Assembly: GCA_965230965.1 (NCBI GenBank)
Contig: OZ246401.1
Coordinates: forward strand, 806,001-870,000
Length of the DNA stretch: 64,000 nt
Origin: OLB23 sp965230965
GTDB taxonomy: Bacteria > Patescibacteriota > Microgenomatia > UBA1406 > HO2-37-13b
Direction of reading: 5' to 3'
Below the pieces are notes generated by a model. It ran no database searches. It was given only the letters and a program-made list of their open reading frames with translations, and had not been told where the DNA came from. Numbering within the stretch: position 1 is the stretch's first letter; the number at the start of each line of letters is the position of its first letter. The translations under genes and the position numbers were made by a program. Below, one piece after another: positions 24,701-34,245 of this stretch.

Positions 24701-24724
24701 GGCGAGCGCCTCGACTACCGGATG

Positions 24725-24758
24725 GCCGGCCCCGAGAAGTCTTCGGGGCCGGCTTTCT
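24725..24758 (+). terminator. strong GC-rich terminator
   Basis: Perfect 11-bp stem (24725-24735 with 24743-24753, GCCGGCCCCGA/TCGGGGCCGGC) with a 7-nt loop, followed by TTTCT. It ends the 66-aa gene and abuts the stop of the convergent glycosyltransferase gene. Confidence 0.88.
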
Positions 24759-24760
24759 AA

Positions 24761-26155
24761 CTACTTCTTTGTAAAAGTCTTTAGAATACCGACTCCTCTA
24801 AAATCCTTTTCTTCTGTAAGCGAATATTGTTCTAAGAGTTTTTTTTCTACATTTTTCTGCGCATCAAAAATTTCAAAAAGATATGTATATAGAATGACGT
24901 GGTCATCAAGTGGCTCGGCATATTGTGTGCCACCCATGTATTTTTCAGGATAGATGCTATACCAGTCCATGGGCGCCCATTTGTTATCAAATGCCGTAAC
25001 GATCATTGTGGTTTCAGGTTGATGTGACAATATGTATGAATCTGAATATGCTATTGCCCCGCGCCAATCTTCTCTATGGTGTTTCTCACTATATAAGTAG
25101 TCGGCGGTGAAAAAAAGTTGAACAGCGCAAAAAACCCCTATTACGATGTATGTAAGTGTTCGTAATTTTTTATGTGCTAGCGCATGGATACAACTCGCAG
25201 CAATAATCAGATAAAGAGCCGGAAGTACAAACTGTATCCTTGTAGGCGTTGCAGCAGGCAACCATAATCCTCCAAGCCATGCTATGAGGATTGATATTAA
25301 TCCGTAATGCACTAGTGCGTAGAAATTAGTGCCCTGTTTTTTCTTCGACAACATTTCTCTAAGAAAGAGCATCGTCATTGATCCGGATATGAGTGAAAAA
25401 AGACCTACAGCAATCGCATACACATCTCTATTTGTTGGACGTATCATCCCGACAGTCATTTTTGCCGCTAATAAAGGTATAAACTTTAAAAATCCGGCAT
25501 TGCTCACCTCTGACCATTTTGGCCATAGGGAGACAAGATGATCTGCAGTTTTAAGTTGTGCTGAAAGCGTTGGGATCCAGAGAGCAAATGGCAAAAGCCC
25601 TGCAAGAAGATAGCCCAATCCCCTTTTCTGGTGTGTAAGCCATAAAAATATTCCCATTGAAACAATATTTATGAATGCAAAATAATGTGTAAAAACGCTT
25701 AATGCGACAAAAAATGAAAGCATCATCCAACGTCTATTAACTATTTCGTTCCAACACAGTAAGCAAAGCAGTGTGAGAAGCGAATACATACGAAATTCTT
25801 GGGAATAATACACATGAAATGGTGCAATGGTGAGAAAAAACGCTGCGAGCAGGCCTGTTTTTTCAGAAAAGAGTTTTTTTCCTAGTACGTACGTAAAATA
25901 TACTGTTGCTAGACCAAAAAATACTGAAGGAAGGCGCAAAAACCATTCGGTTTGTCCGAGGCCAAAGAGTGCGCCGCATTGCATCCAAAAGTGTGAAAAG
26001 ACATAAAAGAGTGGTGGTTGAAAATCAGCTGCATAATTAACATTAAAAATAGGAGTGCGAGAAAGTACTGCTTGGGCTGTCTCATCAAGCCAAAATGACT
26101 GATTGAGCGCTATGATGCGGAGAAGAAAACCCAATGCTAAGATTGGCCATATCAT
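24761..26155 (-). CDS. GT-C membrane glycosyltransferase (PMT_2/ArnT-like)
   Basis: About 464-aa integral membrane protein with 11-13 helices. FWLDET in the first outside loop supplies the acidic catalytic residue of GT39/GT83 enzymes, and ADFQPPLFY gives the Q/H-P-P-L motif of the second loop. The C-terminal ~100 residues form an extracytoplasmic domain. It would transfer a sugar from a polyprenyl-phosphate carrier to an acceptor outside the cell. The start MIWPILALG at 26155 avoids overlap with the divergent gene; TGGTACACT lies 8 nt before it. The frame is open to 26197. Confidence 0.83.
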   Translation of the reverse strand: MIWPILALGFLLRIIALNQSFWLDETAQAVLSRTPIFNVNYAADFQPPLFYVFSHFWMQCGALFGLGQTEWFLRLPSVFFGLATVYFTYVLGKKLFSEKTGLLAAFFLTIAPFHVYYSQEFRMYSLLTLLCLLCWNEIVNRRWMMLSFFVALSVFTHYFAFINIVSMGIFLWLTHQKRGLGYLLAGLLPFALWIPTLSAQLKTADHLVSLWPKWSEVSNAGFLKFIPLLAAKMTVGMIRPTNRDVYAIAVGLFSLISGSMTMLFLREMLSKKKQGTNFYALVHYGLISILIAWLGGLWLPAATPTRIQFVLPALYLIIAASCIHALAHKKLRTLTYIVIGVFCAVQLFFTADYLYSEKHHREDWRGAIAYSDSYILSHQPETTMIVTAFDNKWAPMDWYSIYPEKYMGGTQYAEPLDDHVILYTYLFEIFDAQKNVEKKLLEQYSLTEEKDFRGVGILKTFTKK

Positions 26156-26195
26156 CAGAGTCAAGTGTACCACACCTCTTTGATACAATGAGAGC

Positions 26196-27203
26196 ATGAA
26201 AATTGTGTTTTTGTGCCCACGTTTCTATCCCTCAATAGGTGGTGTTGAACGACATGCACAAGAAGTTGCTGAAAGACTTATTGCCAAGGGGCACGAGGTA
26301 ACCGTACTTTGTGAAGGTGCAAAAACAGAGACAAAGATAATCGAAAATATTCGTGTCGAATATATTCATTTTGGAAAACCGGGCTTTATCAAAAAATTTC
26401 GCATATGGATTAGTATGCTGCGAAAAGTTTCTATATTTTTTTCTGCGGATATTATTCATATTCACGATGTGGTTTTTTGGTATTACCCTCTTCGTTTTTT
26501 ACTATTCTTTAAACCAATTTTTACGACATTCCATGGTTATGAAGGGGTTGTTCCACCAACTAGAAAAGCAATTTTTTTACGCAGAGTAAGTGCATTGTTT
26601 TCAAAGAGAACGATTGAAATTGGTGCATATATTCAAAAATGGTATGGGACACACCCGGCAAAAATTTTATATGGTGGTTCGACATATATTATTACAAAGC
26701 CATCAGAATATAAGAAAGAAAAAAAGACAAAACGTTTTGTTTTTGTTGGTCGATTAAGCCACGATATCGGTGTGAGAAAGTATGTGCAGTTTTTCGCTTT
26801 TCTGAAAATGAAAAAGATTCCATTCAAACTTGTTGTATATGGCAATGGCCCCATGCAAAAAGCTGTTAAAAAATATGGAATTTTCAAAGGTGTTTCAGAA
26901 AATATTATGCAGCCAATTTTAGATGCAGATATTGTATGTTCATCGTCATATCTGTCAATAATTGATGCCCTCTCTTTAGGGAAACCAGTTATAGCTTTTT
27001 ATGACAATCCGTTAAAAAAAGAATACATAGAGGAATTTCCACTCCATCAATATATTGCACATGGTGATAAGGCTGAAAAAGTGTTCGAAGAATTTAAAAA
27101 AATTGAAATGAATTTCGATGCACAGAAAGTTGCCGAAGAGGCACAGTTGATGTTCTCATGGGACAAGATTACAAAAGAATATATTGAGCTATGGGGAAAG
27201 TAA
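26196..27203 (+). CDS. glycosyltransferase family 4
   Basis: 335-aa GT-B glycosyltransferase. The N-terminal acceptor domain begins MKIVFLCPRFYPSIGGVERH with the Gly-Gly motif; the nucleotide-sugar domain starts near KRFVFVGRLSHDIG (residue ~178). The usual E-x7-E region is weakly conserved (SSSYLSIIDALSLGKPVIA), so the donor is uncertain. Peripheral membrane or cytoplasmic. TGATACAAT ends 6 nt before the ATG. Overlaps the following fusion gene by 13 nt. Confidence 0.87.
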   Translation: MKIVFLCPRFYPSIGGVERHAQEVAERLIAKGHEVTVLCEGAKTETKIIENIRVEYIHFGKPGFIKKFRIWISMLRKVSIFFSADIIHIHDVVFWYYPLRFLLFFKPIFTTFHGYEGVVPPTRKAIFLRRVSALFSKRTIEIGAYIQKWYGTHPAKILYGGSTYIITKPSEYKKEKKTKRFVFVGRLSHDIGVRKYVQFFAFLKMKKIPFKLVVYGNGPMQKAVKKYGIFKGVSENIMQPILDADIVCSSSYLSIIDALSLGKPVIAFYDNPLKKEYIEEFPLHQYIAHGDKAEKVFEEFKKIEMNFDAQKVAEEAQLMFSWDKITKEYIELWGK

Positions 27204-29254
27204 CGTTTATTACTACAGTTCGTAATGATGAAAAAGGAGTGGTAATGTTGTTGGCTTCTTTATTAAAACAGATGCAATTGCCAGATGAAGTGATTGTTGT
27301 TGATGCAGAAAGTAATGATGGAACAATGGGTGTTTTAGAAAATTTTAAAACAGACTTTGAGAAAAAACATGTTCCATTTAAGATTATAAGTGCGCGATGT
27401 AATCGCGCACAAGGGAGAAATATAGCGATACAACAAGCTAAAAATGGAATTATTGCAGTAAGCGATGCGGGTTGTTTACTAGCAAAAGATTGGCTTTTGT
27501 TAATGACGAAACCATTTAATGATAAAGACATTGATCTTGTCTCTGGTCATTACACAACAGGTAAAGGAAATGTGTTTCAAAGATGTATGGCAGCGTATAC
27601 ATCTGTAATGCCGGATAAATTAACAGATGAATATCTACCCTCTTCACGATCTATCGCCTTTAGAAAAAGTGCATGGAAAAAAGTTAATGGGTATCCAGAA
27701 TATCTTGATACATGTGAGGATCTCATATTTGCGAGAAACGTAAAAAACGCAGGCGCAACATTCTATCTAGAAAAAAAAGCACTTGTTATATGGCCACAAG
27801 TTACTACAATCTTAGCTGCTGCCAAACAATTTTTTGGATATGCGCGCGGTGATGGTCAAGCACACTATATGCGTCGACAGACACCCTTTCTTTTTGGTAG
27901 ATATATCCTAGCTATTATTCTTTGGAAATATCTTTTGGTCGCACTTCTTTTATATCTATTCTGGGCAATAGCAAAAAACTATCGTTATGTGCGCAATCCT
28001 CAGGCAATTATTTTGCTTCCCCTTCTTCAAATAGTCTCTGATTTTGCTGTCATGTCGGGCATGATACTTGGCTATTTGGATCGCGCGCCTATTGCAAAAG
28101 CAACGCTTTGGCAGGTGCTAGGCAAAATAGCTAGTGCCTTGATTGGTGTGGCAACATTCTCATTGCTTGCACGTGCCCTACAACCTGTTGATATGAGTGC
28201 ATATACCTACGTTACCTCGTTTGTGGTGCTGCTTTTAACGTTTGCGGATGGTGGTGTCGATACGGTTGTCACAAGGGAGGCGCATAAAAAGAATAACGAC
28301 GTCGCGTATCTATTGGGGGTGAGATGTTTGCTGTGTGCGATTATTGTTGGCGTAAGTTTTTTCATCGGAGGTATTTTTATTATTGCTGCAATTGGCCAAT
28401 CGTTCTTACTTCTCATTAACGCAATGGTCTCTTTTTATAAAGGAAAAAAAGATTTTCAAAAAGCCGCACTACTGAACATTTCACTTGCTACATCAACTTT
28501 TCTAGGCGTTCTTGTAGCTCTATTCTTTAAGCCAGGGGTAGCAACAATTATCCTATCAACATCTTTCGTAACCCTTCTTGTCTTTCTTTGGTTAAAGCCG
28601 AGATTTTCTATACGAATATTACCTATTAAAAAGATTTTCTCAATTGCCTTTTCACTACTCCCATTAGGACTAGCATCAATGATGAGCGTTGCATATCTAA
28701 AACTGGATGTTATTTTCTTGGGATATTTTTTTTCACCACACATCTTCCCTGATGTCGGTCTCTATGCAATGGCATATCGTCCATTTGAAGTGATGATTGT
28801 TTTAGGCGGGTTGTATACACAAACTCTACTTCCCTACATGGTAGATAATGTGAATAATCGAGCATTTATTATTGCCACTTTTTTTAAAACAATACTTATT
28901 GCTACCTTTTTAGGAGCACTGACATTTTTCAGTGCAGGGTTTATTGTGCAAATCCTAGGAGGCTCTGATTATTCTGCATCAGTGCAGGCTTTAAGGATTC
29001 TTTCACTCGGTGTCTTTGCAACCGTTATTGCCGGATATGCATATACTATTGTTATAGCGCATAAAAAGGAACATTTCGTTTTGCTATCTTCAATAATTGC
29101 TCTGTGTATCAATGTGGTTATGAACTTCTTGTTAATTCCACAACAGTCTTTCATCGGAGCAAGTTGGGCTACTGTAGCGACACAAGCGGCATTGTGCCTG
29201 ACGGCTCTGTGTGCAGCATTTATCTCGTTGAAGGGGTGGCATAGATCAGCATAA
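27191..29254 (+). CDS. fusion of GT2 glycosyltransferase and Wzx-type flippase
   Basis: 687-aa single frame with two normally separate functions. Residues 1-~225 form a GT2 domain (VTFITTVRNDEKG; VVDAESNDGT; VSDAGC) followed by membrane helices (~230-300). From about residue 305 (LWQVLGKIASALIGVATFSLLARAL) a polysaccharide_synt/MATE-type flippase with ~12 helices runs to the end. Such a protein could add a sugar to a lipid-linked glycan and move it across the membrane. No in-frame stop or frameshift is visible at the junction. Translationally coupled to the GT4 gene upstream. Confidence 0.85.
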   Translation: MGKVTFITTVRNDEKGVVMLLASLLKQMQLPDEVIVVDAESNDGTMGVLENFKTDFEKKHVPFKIISARCNRAQGRNIAIQQAKNGIIAVSDAGCLLAKDWLLLMTKPFNDKDIDLVSGHYTTGKGNVFQRCMAAYTSVMPDKLTDEYLPSSRSIAFRKSAWKKVNGYPEYLDTCEDLIFARNVKNAGATFYLEKKALVIWPQVTTILAAAKQFFGYARGDGQAHYMRRQTPFLFGRYILAIILWKYLLVALLLYLFWAIAKNYRYVRNPQAIILLPLLQIVSDFAVMSGMILGYLDRAPIAKATLWQVLGKIASALIGVATFSLLARALQPVDMSAYTYVTSFVVLLLTFADGGVDTVVTREAHKKNNDVAYLLGVRCLLCAIIVGVSFFIGGIFIIAAIGQSFLLLINAMVSFYKGKKDFQKAALLNISLATSTFLGVLVALFFKPGVATIILSTSFVTLLVFLWLKPRFSIRILPIKKIFSIAFSLLPLGLASMMSVAYLKLDVIFLGYFFSPHIFPDVGLYAMAYRPFEVMIVLGGLYTQTLLPYMVDNVNNRAFIIATFFKTILIATFLGALTFFSAGFIVQILGGSDYSASVQALRILSLGVFATVIAGYAYTIVIAHKKEHFVLLSSIIALCINVVMNFLLIPQQSFIGASWATVATQAALCLTALCAAFISLKGWHRSA

Positions 29255-29999
29255 CATTTGGCCTTCGAAATCCGGTAATTCGTGAGACAAGAGATTTTAG
29301 TGTATACATGTTGCTAAATGCATAAAAGTAATGCACTTTTTGTATAGAAAAGCCTGATAACTCAAGTTCCTTTTTAATAATAGATGGAGTGTAGCGGCGT
29401 ACATGATGACTTGTGTTCCTCTTTTCTTGAATTTTTACCTCAAGATCTTCATAAATCGGAATAGACATAATAAGCGCTCCGTTCTTTTTCAGCAATTCTT
29501 TTATAGTCGATAGCGTTGAAAAAGTATGTCGTGGTGAAATATGTTCAAGAACTTCTAGAAGAAGTACACATGAAAATTTTAATGCAGAAAGTTTTTTTGG
29601 AAGTTTTAAGATATCGCCTGTGTAATAAGTTCCCGGCATCTCCTTTGCAAGTTTTTGCAAATTCTTTGGTGTAATGTCAAGACAATGGAATTCATACATA
29701 TTCTTATTTCTTTCATACAGCTTTTTCTCAACCCACCCATTTCCCACCCCCACATCAAGAATTGTATGTATGGTTTGAATATCTTCTATAAGTTTCGCAG
29801 TGGTTTCTATACGATCTTGTGTCATAGGATCGGCAACTTCCGCGATGTCTCCAAGCTGTGTTTCCCATTCTTTTTCGGTGTTACTATTTTTTATTTCTGG
29901 AAGTTTTGGATTATTGTACGTTGCCAAGAAATTCGAGTCATCATTTTTGAAAGCGCAGGTTTCACGATATTTTTCAAGTTCGAAGTAGTTTTTGAACAT
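29220..29999 (-). CDS. class I SAM-dependent methyltransferase
   Basis: 259-aa methyltransferase. Motif I is ILDVGVGNGWVE (about residues 90-101), an acidic residue after beta2 is in FHCLDITP, and the post-motif is LLEVLEHISP. Layout resembles Methyltransf_11/23 enzymes associated with glycan loci; it probably methylates a sugar or lipid-linked glycan. It overlaps the 3' end of the fusion gene by 35 nt in convergent orientation. Confidence 0.85.
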   Translation of the reverse strand: MFKNYFELEKYRETCAFKNDDSNFLATYNNPKLPEIKNSNTEKEWETQLGDIAEVADPMTQDRIETTAKLIEDIQTIHTILDVGVGNGWVEKKLYERNKNMYEFHCLDITPKNLQKLAKEMPGTYYTGDILKLPKKLSALKFSCVLLLEVLEHISPRHTFSTLSTIKELLKKNGALIMSIPIYEDLEVKIQEKRNTSHHVRRYTPSIIKKELELSGFSIQKVHYFYAFSNMYTLKSLVSRITGFRRPNVMLIYATPSTR

Positions 30000-30027
30000 A
30001 TTGATTTATACTATATGTCCAGGAAAC

Positions 30028-31380
30028 ATGGCATATTTCATTTTTATTCTAGCTGGACTTTTTCGATTGTATCACATACAAAAGGGTATTTTTTTTGAGG
30101 GAGAGCTGGGACACAATTATTTAGCTATAAAAAATTTCTTTGTTAATCATTCGTTCCCACTTATTGGTCCTCCAACATCGCACGAATGGTTATCCTTTGG
30201 GCCATTATACTATTGGCTTTTTGGACCAATATTAAGCGCTGGTGGGTATCATCCAATAGTCGGAGCATTATTCTTTGCACTAGTTGGTAGTCTTGTCCCG
30301 GTTATACATTATTTTTTTACAAAAAAACTCTTTGGTTTTTATGCGGCGACACTTTCGTCTTTACTTTTAGCTGTGTCACCCTTTCTCCTTTTAGTCACGT
30401 GGCAGTCTCGGTTTTTTTCGCTTGTTGTACCGCTTACGTACATAATGCTTTATTTTTTGTATGGTGCAAAAAAACTTTCCCATGCACAGCGTCTTATTTT
30501 TGCTACCTTCTTCTTTGGTGTTATGTTGAATTTCCATTTGTCACCAATTATTTTGTTGCCAGGTCTTCTATTTCATATAATTCTTAATCGAAAAAAATAT
30601 TCTCGGAAAGTTCTATATGCAGCGAGTGCTGCTTTTTTTATTCCACACATTCCCCTTCTTTTTGATGATGCGCATCATGGGTTCTATATGGGTCGCCAAT
30701 TATTCTTGTGGTTTCCGTACCGCATAGCAGGTTTTCTGGGATTGTATCCAAAGAATACAATTGACACAGCAACGTCTTATGAAAATATTTTAGCCATACT
30801 AAACTTCTTACGTGAAAATATAGTGCAAGTTAATCTCTCCATTTCATGTGCGATTATGCTATATATGATATATTGCGTCTTTGAAATAACGAAAAAGTCA
30901 TCGCTGAAAAAGAAAACTCTCTTAAAAGAATTGCATATATTTTTTATTGGCGGGTTGTTAGCCATTTTTATTCACGGAAAGCCACCCTATCATTACTTTC
31001 TGCCTCTTGTTCCTTTTGTTTTTATATATCTGGCGATGATCATTGACCACTTGGGAAAAAAATTGGAAAGTATATGGGTCGTCGCAGCAATGACTCTACT
31101 ATTAGTGTTTTTTAATGTGCATAGTGTCATTGAGCGAGATACTGTTATGCCATTTGTTGAACAAGAAAAAGTTGCTCTGAAGATTATTAAGGAGGCACAT
31201 GGTCAGCGATTTTCTTTGGAGCGTATTGGTCCCAATGATCAATTTGAAGGAAACTTTGCGCAAAATTATCAATATCTTCTATGGTATTATGGCAACGAAC
31301 CTGTCAAAGATGCGCCAATAGTATTTGTGATTCGCGATAATAGCAAAAGAGTAATTAGCGTGGATAGATATACAAAATGA
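30028..31380 (+). CDS. GT-C membrane glycosyltransferase (PMT-like)
   Basis: About 450-aa polytopic protein with ~11 helices. The first exterior loop contains FFEGELGHNY (acidic residues) and the second SFGPLYYWLFGP, the pattern of GT39-like enzymes. It has a short C-terminal exterior domain. Predicted to transfer a sugar from polyprenyl-phosphate outside the membrane. The start MAYFIFILAG at 30028 is preferred; an upstream TTG at 29992 would overlap the divergent methyltransferase start. Overlaps the next gene by 4 nt (ATGA). Confidence 0.78.
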   Translation: MAYFIFILAGLFRLYHIQKGIFFEGELGHNYLAIKNFFVNHSFPLIGPPTSHEWLSFGPLYYWLFGPILSAGGYHPIVGALFFALVGSLVPVIHYFFTKKLFGFYAATLSSLLLAVSPFLLLVTWQSRFFSLVVPLTYIMLYFLYGAKKLSHAQRLIFATFFFGVMLNFHLSPIILLPGLLFHIILNRKKYSRKVLYAASAAFFIPHIPLLFDDAHHGFYMGRQLFLWFPYRIAGFLGLYPKNTIDTATSYENILAILNFLRENIVQVNLSISCAIMLYMIYCVFEITKKSSLKKKTLLKELHIFFIGGLLAIFIHGKPPYHYFLPLVPFVFIYLAMIIDHLGKKLESIWVVAAMTLLLVFFNVHSVIERDTVMPFVEQEKVALKIIKEAHGQRFSLERIGPNDQFEGNFAQNYQYLLWYYGNEPVKDAPIVFVIRDNSKRVISVDRYTK

Positions 31381-32555
31381 TTAATATATTTCTCATTGCA
31401 TCATATTGGATTGGAAACGTCTTTCGTTTTCCTGCTTTTCCGGAAGTCGCTGTTTCATTTATTGATGTTGTATTACTACTTATTTTTGTGCGCAATATAT
31501 ATTACTATCGTCGTCATGCGCACATTTTATTTCAACAGAAGCTTTTTAGAGCAGCGGCTGGCATGCTTGTTGTATTGCTATCATCTTTGCTTGTAGCTTC
31601 TCCTTTATATTCATTTCAGGAGCTTTTTATTGGTTGTATGTATGTGTTTCGCTTTGCACTTTTTTTGAATCTTTTGTTTGTTCCTTTGCGTTTTTCACAT
31701 AAAAATATTCAGATCCTGTCGGGAGGGTTTTTTATGTTGGGCCTTTTGCAGTATGTTGTGTATCCAAATTTGCGTTATTTATTGTATCTTGGATGGGATG
31801 ACCATTATTTGCGTCTATTTAGCAGCTTGTTCGATCCAAATTTTTCAGGAGTGCTTATTGTGTTAATGCTAATTAGCTTGTTGTGTAGACCTGATGGAAA
31901 TAGAAGTGAGAAGATTGATTACGTGTTAGTGGTAATGGGATTTTTTGCGCTTCTCTTAACGTATTCGAGAAGCGCATTTATTGTCGCTTTTGTTGCGGCG
32001 ATTGCCATCGCCGCGGTGAGAAGAAAATTCGCATTTTTTCTGGTCGCTTTTATCGTTATTGTGTGCGGCATCATGCTCCTTCCGAAAACACTCCCAACGG
32101 AAGGGGCCGATCTATTCCGCACAGCTTCTATCTCTGCGCGTAGCCATGAATATGCCAAAGCCATTCGCATCATACAAGAAAATCCTATGCTTGGCATTGG
32201 CTACAATACCTATCGCTACGCGCGGACTACCTACTTTGATGAAAAAAAGTCAGGCTTCCCTTCTCATGGAGCAGCTGGTGTGCCGAATAGTTATCTTTTT
32301 ATTCTCGCCACATCAGGCATAATTGGTTTTGCCTTTTTTCTCAATTTTCTCGGAGTGCTTTGGCAAGAATATGCGCGAAGATCTCAACTTGCTGCGCCTC
32401 TTCTTTCTGCATACATTTGTTCAGGATTGTTTGACAATACACTTGTCTACCCTTTTATCGCAGTATGGGTATTCTTAATGCTTAAGCAGACGGAGTTCGC
32501 GCATTACACCCATGGCAATGATGCCGGTGATAATAAGATACGTAAGACCAAATGA
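31377..32555 (+). CDS. O-antigen ligase/polymerase-like membrane protein (Wzy_C)
   Basis: 392-aa polytopic protein with ~10 helices. The signature regions YSRSAFIVAFVAA and NPMLGIGYNTYRYA, with a periplasmic-type loop ending FPSHGAAGVPNSYLFILATSG, identify the WaaL/Wzy family. This family joins or polymerises lipid-linked glycans using an exterior His (probably in SHGAA or nearby). Translationally coupled to the GT-C gene. The last 81 nt overlap the convergent flippase gene. Confidence 0.85.
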   Translation: MINIFLIASYWIGNVFRFPAFPEVAVSFIDVVLLLIFVRNIYYYRRHAHILFQQKLFRAAAGMLVVLLSSLLVASPLYSFQELFIGCMYVFRFALFLNLLFVPLRFSHKNIQILSGGFFMLGLLQYVVYPNLRYLLYLGWDDHYLRLFSSLFDPNFSGVLIVLMLISLLCRPDGNRSEKIDYVLVVMGFFALLLTYSRSAFIVAFVAAIAIAAVRRKFAFFLVAFIVIVCGIMLLPKTLPTEGADLFRTASISARSHEYAKAIRIIQENPMLGIGYNTYRYARTTYFDEKKSGFPSHGAAGVPNSYLFILATSGIIGFAFFLNFLGVLWQEYARRSQLAAPLLSAYICSGLFDNTLVYPFIAVWVFLMLKQTEFAHYTHGNDAGDNKIRKTK

Positions 32556-33725
32556 AGCTACCGGCCCCATAATCCCCATTCGTGGAATGAACACAAGATG
32601 GAAAATCGTTACGAGCAACAGCATAATCGCATTAATATACAACACGTACATTGGCTTCTTTAGCGTGTAGAGAAAGAATAAAAGCAATGCCGCATCTAAC
32701 GAAAATGGAATATAGGTAAGACTCAACGCCTTAATAAGTGGGATACTGGGAGCATAAGCATGGGGAATAAAAAGTTGATACAGGGCTGATGGTGCAATTG
32801 CTAATATAAGCAATATAATGCTGGGAATTGCCATGTAGTAAAACGCTTTCTTTATAAGATGAACGACATCTTTTTTCAATGTAACTTTTGAGAATTCTGC
32901 CGACAATACCTGCGTAATGCTATCAATGGACGTAATAATCACAAAAATCACTCGTTGTGCGACGCTGTAGTGGCCAGCATCAACAGTTGTAAGATAGTAT
33001 GCAATCAAGAATAGATCAGCTCTGGTTGTCAGATTAAAGAGCTGTGTAGAGACGAAATATGGCATGGTAAATCGCAATTTAATATGTTCCCTGTTGATTT
33101 TATGTTGAAAGAGGCTGGTAATAACCTTCTTCCTTTGTGGTAATACCCCAATAAACACAATCGCTGGTGCGATAATGCCGAGTATACATAATGTAAGGGG
33201 TATGGTGAGCATGCCAAGGTACCCAAAGATAATTATCAACACAATTCTAATAACGTTTGCAACTGTGTTCGCAGCATTAATTTGAAAAAACTTTTCAGCT
33301 GCATTTATGCTATCCCGAACAAAGTTTTGCCAGATGTACAAAAGTGTGCTGACGAGTGTCAGCGCATAATAATACGGAGGCAGGTCAAGTTTAAAGATCA
33401 TCATATCAATTCGTGGCAAAATCACATACAACCCCAAAAGTGAGATTGATGCAAGTCCTGTTTGAAAAAGAAAATTACTTTTTAAAAAATCATATGCCTT
33501 TTCTTTATCCGGCAAAAGTTGTGGGACATGCGCATATAACGTTGCGGGTATACCAAAACTTAAAAGATTTGCGAGTAGATACGAGATGGCCAGCAAAATA
33601 CTCAGGACACCAAAGTCGTACGGTGAAAAAAATCTAAAGAGAATTATTGTGTAGAGAGCCCCGATAAAAAAACTTATGTAGTTGCCTACAGTATTGATGA
33701 TGACATTCCTCGTTACTGTATCCAT
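32475..33725 (-). CDS. Wzx-type polysaccharide flippase
   Basis: 416-aa MOP-superfamily flippase with ~12 helices. The N-terminus TRNVIINTVGNYISFFIGALYTIILFRF and FGVLSILLAIS are typical of polysaccharide_synt proteins. It moves undecaprenyl-linked oligosaccharide across the membrane. It follows the small membrane-protein gene (33734-34201) by 8 nt. It is one of three flippase domains in the window, suggesting more than one surface glycan. Confidence 0.88.
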   Translation of the reverse strand: MDTVTRNVIINTVGNYISFFIGALYTIILFRFFSPYDFGVLSILLAISYLLANLLSFGIPATLYAHVPQLLPDKEKAYDFLKSNFLFQTGLASISLLGLYVILPRIDMMIFKLDLPPYYYALTLVSTLLYIWQNFVRDSINAAEKFFQINAANTVANVIRIVLIIIFGYLGMLTIPLTLCILGIIAPAIVFIGVLPQRKKVITSLFQHKINREHIKLRFTMPYFVSTQLFNLTTRADLFLIAYYLTTVDAGHYSVAQRVIFVIITSIDSITQVLSAEFSKVTLKKDVVHLIKKAFYYMAIPSIILLILAIAPSALYQLFIPHAYAPSIPLIKALSLTYIPFSLDAALLLFFLYTLKKPMYVLYINAIMLLLVTIFHLVFIPRMGIMGPVASFGLTYLIITGIIAMGVMRELRLLKH

Positions 33726-33733
33726 AGGACAGT

Positions 33734-34201
33734 TTATTTGTACAGAGGTTTAATCTGGAAGAGTATGTACATACTCAACGCAGACCCGACAATGAACGTC
33801 GGGATATTAAAGGAGACAAGACTCTGTAATGCGCCTAGGAGGGATGCATAATACATAAGTCTCCAAGAGGCCATGTGGCGCTTGAATAAACCCGGAAGTG
33901 CTTTGACTTCTAGGACAACCATGGCAACTAAAATAACCCATGATAGAACAAAGTTAATGCCCGTTGAAACCCCATAGAAATAACTTAGTGGGCTAAGAAT
34001 AGCTCCAACTCCAAACGCTGCGAGAAGTCCAGGAACAGTCAAGATAAGCATGATCATTAAAATCCATGGACCGAGATTAACAAGTGTTTCTTTAATATTG
34101 GTTGGCATGCTTGGTGCCTTTTTACCGAAGTACAATTCTAATGTTTCTTCTAGTTGGTTTAGTGCTTCTTGTGGTTTCATAGTACTGTAATAATACTTCA
34201 T
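33734..34201 (-). CDS. small integral membrane protein of unknown function
   Basis: 155-aa protein with a short N-terminal helical part and about four hydrophobic helices (residues ~45-150). The layout MKPQEALNQLEETLELYFGKKAPSMP followed by PWILMIMLIL is reminiscent of short membrane proteins often seen in CPR genomes, but no function is known. An alternative start is the ATG at 34180 (MKPQEAL). TATACA lies 8 nt before 34201. Upstream partner of the flippase. Confidence 0.65.
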   Translation of the reverse strand: MKYYYSTMKPQEALNQLEETLELYFGKKAPSMPTNIKETLVNLGPWILMIMLILTVPGLLAAFGVGAILSPLSYFYGVSTGINFVLSWVILVAMVVLEVKALPGLFKRHMASWRLMYYASLLGALQSLVSFNIPTFIVGSALSMYILFQIKPLYK

Positions 34202-34245
34202 AATTATCTTGTATACAACATTGGATTATGCTATAGTTTCCAATT

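Noticed and set aside
27191..29254. Frameshift or assembly artefact joining two genes
   Set aside because: The frame is continuous with uniform composition across the junction, and no internal ATG with promoter spacing was obvious. It remains to be checked with reads.
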